From an uncultured Oscillospiraceae bacterium (GTDB lineage Bacteria; Bacillota; Clostridia; Oscillospirales; Oscillospiraceae): 64,000 nt of DNA. The stretch is taken from the NCBI GenBank assembly GCA_910585265.1, contig CAJUCA010000009.1, positions 3,607 through 67,606 of the forward strand. Reading direction: 5' to 3'. The notes under the pieces were generated by a model that saw nothing but the letters and a program-made list of their open reading frames with translations, had not been told where the DNA came from and did not search any database. Both the position numbers and the translations under genes were made by a program. Positions within the stretch are counted from its first letter, which is position 1; each line of letters starts with the position of its first letter. Shown piece by piece: positions 62,339 to 64,000 of this stretch.

Positions 62339-64000
62339 CCCAGCTGCTGCAAAACGCTCTGTTCGGCACTGCTTTGATCCTGGCAGCGGTCCTGCTGCGG
62401 CGGGCCATGGGGGAGCGGCTGCTTCCGGCGGCGCGGCTGGCCCTGTGGGCGGTGTGCCTGATCCGGCTGCTGGCCCCGGTGTTCCCGGCCTCCGGCCTGT
62501 CCCTGTGGGGGCTGGCGGGGGCGGGGACGGCGGGTGCCGCCCCGGACTGGAACCCGGCCCCCCTGCCCGGCGGGGAGCTGGGGAATGTGCCCGCGGTCAA
62601 TGCCCCGGCGGGGACGGCGGTCCCCGCGCCCCAGCCTGTGGAGCCTGCCGCCTTCCCCTGGGAGGCGGTGGTGCCGGCGGTTTGGATCGGGGTGGGGCTG
62701 GTGCTGGCGGCCCGGTATGTGTGGAGCTGGAACCGCACCCGGCGGGCGGTGGCCCAGGCCGTCCCCCTGGGGCGGGATGACCCCCGGTACGGCCTCCTGC
62801 CCCGGTGCGCCCGCCTGCGGGAGGGCGTGATGGACGGCGCGCCCCTCACCTTCGGGGCGGCGCGGCCCACGGTGGTGGTGCCCCCGGAGCTGGACGGCGG
62901 GGCGTTGGAATGCGTGCTGGTCCACGAGGCCGTCCACGCCCGGCGGCGGGATAACCTGTGGCACTACGGCATGGCGGCGGCTCTCATTGTGTACTGGTGG
63001 AACCCGGCGGTGTGGCTCATGTCCCGGCTCCTGCGGCGGGATATCGAGCTGGCCTGCGACCGGGCGGCGGTGAAGCGGCTGGGGGCGGCGCGTCGGGCGG
63101 AGTACGCCCAGACCCTGGTGGCCCTGGCCACCGCGTCGGACGGCCCCGCCTTCTGCCAGACGTTCGGCCGGAAAGCGGCTGAGGAAAGGATTATTTCTGT
63201 GATGAAATTTAAGAAAACTACCATTTTTGGGGTGGTTCTGTCCCTGGTGCTGGTGGCGGGGGTGACGGCGGCCTTCGCCAGCGCGCCCAAGGCCCCGGAC
63301 GAGGACAGCACTACGTCCACCGCGCCGGCGATTGGGATTCAAAGCGTACAGTTGGATGCGGAAAGCGGCAATGTGACGGAATACACCGTCAACCTGGACG
63401 TTTTGAAGCAGAATTTGGATCGGCACGTGGCCGAGGGCACCATGACCCAGACGGAGGCCGACCGGGTCTGGGCGCAGGCCCAGGAGTTTGCCCAGGGCGG
63501 CAAGGCTCTGACCTGGTCGTTCCAGGGGGACAGCGGGCTGACGCTGGACGAACTGCACAAGGTCTGCTACCGGGATGAGAATGGGAATCTGATTCCCGTA
63601 GACCCGGCCACCGTGGCCAGCGGGTTTATCTTCCCCGCCGCCGGCACCGTGACCTACCACGGCCGGAGCTACAACCGGGCCGACCTGTCGGCGGAGACGC
63701 TGGAATGGCTGGACTGGTATCTGGCCCTGTCCGAGGAGGAGCAGCTGGCGGTGAGCTACGAGCCGGCGGAGCTGCGGGGCGGGGAGCTTCCCACTACGGA
63801 GGACGCGGGGGCGGAGCAGCCGGCGGCGGAGGGAGAACCCGGCGCCGGCACCGTGACCTACCATGGCCGTACCTTTAACCGGGCCAGCCTGTCGGCGGAG
63901 ACGCTGGAGTGGCTGGACTGGTATCTGGCCCTGCCGGAGGAGGAACAGCTGGCGGTGAGCTACGAGCCGGCGGAGCTGCGGGGCGGCGAGCTTCCCACCA
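62335..64000 (+). CDS. BlaR1-type M56 peptidase sensor, partial at window end
   Basis: The visible 555 codons start MTQLLQNALFGTALILAAVL. They have N-terminal membrane helices, the M56 metallopeptidase motif VLVHEAVHARRRDN with downstream DIELACDRAAVK, and a membrane helix (FGVVLSLVLVAGVTAAFA, about 300-318). An extracytoplasmic region follows. No penicillin-binding domain is seen in the visible part. Instead a 68-residue module (GTVTYHGRSYNRADLSAETL onward) is repeated at 63646 and 63850. Frame is open to the window edge; ATG overlaps the BlaI stop. Confidence 0.9.
   Translation, partial: MTQLLQNALFGTALILAAVLLRRAMGERLLPAARLALWAVCLIRLLAPVFPASGLSLWGLAGAGTAGAAPDWNPAPLPGGELGNVPAVNAPAGTAVPAPQPVEPAAFPWEAVVPAVWIGVGLVLAARYVWSWNRTRRAVAQAVPLGRDDPRYGLLPRCARLREGVMDGAPLTFGAARPTVVVPPELDGGALECVLVHEAVHARRRDNLWHYGMAAALIVYWWNPAVWLMSRLLRRDIELACDRAAVKRLGAARRAEYAQTLVALATASDGPAFCQTFGRKAAEERIISVMKFKKTTIFGVVLSLVLVAGVTAAFASAPKAPDEDSTTSTAPAIGIQSVQLDAESGNVTEYTVNLDVLKQNLDRHVAEGTMTQTEADRVWAQAQEFAQGGKALTWSFQGDSGLTLDELHKVCYRDENGNLIPVDPATVASGFIFPAAGTVTYHGRSYNRADLSAETLEWLDWYLALSEEEQLAVSYEPAELRGGELPTTEDAGAEQPAAEGEPGAGTVTYHGRTFNRASLSAETLEWLDWYLALPEEEQLAVSYEPAELRGGELPT

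Overview
The window looks like chromosomal DNA of a high-GC, spore-forming Clostridia member, most likely Oscillospiraceae (Flavonifractor/Pseudoflavonifractor-like). This is inferred from the GC-rich codon use, the Firmicutes cell-division cluster (divIVA, sepF, YggS-type gene), addAB, spoIIR, a T-box riboswitch, type I toxin-like loci, and many short palindromic intergenic repeats. No rRNA, tRNA or CRISPR array was recognised.

Layout. 1-7.7 kb: gapA, an Fst/par-like type I toxin-antitoxin candidate, the minus-strand operon HlyD-like / YggS / sepF / divIVA, then miaA-hfq and a CmpB-type membrane protein. 8-11.1 kb: methionine importer metN-metI, then metQ behind its own methionine T-box. 11-14 kb: a lipoprotein gene and the infC-rpmI-rplT operon, whose two spacers each hold a MITE-like element inserted at a stop codon. 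14.6-21.5 kb: addB-addA. 21.7-28.3 kb: a GNAT gene, a TrpXYZ-type ABC importer, a C39-like peptidase, and pseudouridine catabolism genes psuK-psuG. 28.5-33.5 kb: a candidate small RNA, rpoN (sigma-54) and a 1066-residue Sel1-repeat protein. 33.7-34.7 kb: two small envelope protein genes.

35.1-47.2 kb is a lower-GC integrated element of about 12.07 kb. It sits inside the rubrerythrin gene, whose last 273 bp are present at both ends; the right-hand copy restores the gene and comes with its own terminator. The element encodes a tyrosine integrase, WYL regulator, serine resolvase, SprT-like protein, an archaeo-eukaryotic-type primase behind a strongly structured leader, two small HTH regulators, a lipoprotein and two paralogous proteins of unknown function. 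I see no relaxase, conjugation or virion genes, so it resembles a cryptic mobilizable element or a phage-satellite-like island.

47.5-48.9 kb: a PerR/Fur gene in operon with rubrerythrin, two small genes, and a second type I toxin-like locus of a different family. 48.9-60.2 kb: spoIIR, ispE and a long minus-strand aromatic operon (aroF, aroB, aroA, aroC, pheA, aroK, aroQ, aroE, with a GNAT and a gamma-carbonic-anhydrase-like gene inside). The operon is headed by a Phe-rich leader peptide and an attenuator-like terminator. 60.2-64 kb: an unknown gene, a YihY/BrkB membrane protein, and a BlaI-BlaR1-type repressor/sensor pair whose sensor gene runs off the window.

The strongest candidates for undescribed biology are the rubrerythrin-targeting element with its structured primase leader and three-operator switch, the two compact convergent toxin/antisense loci, and the paired MITEs at infC-operon stop codons.
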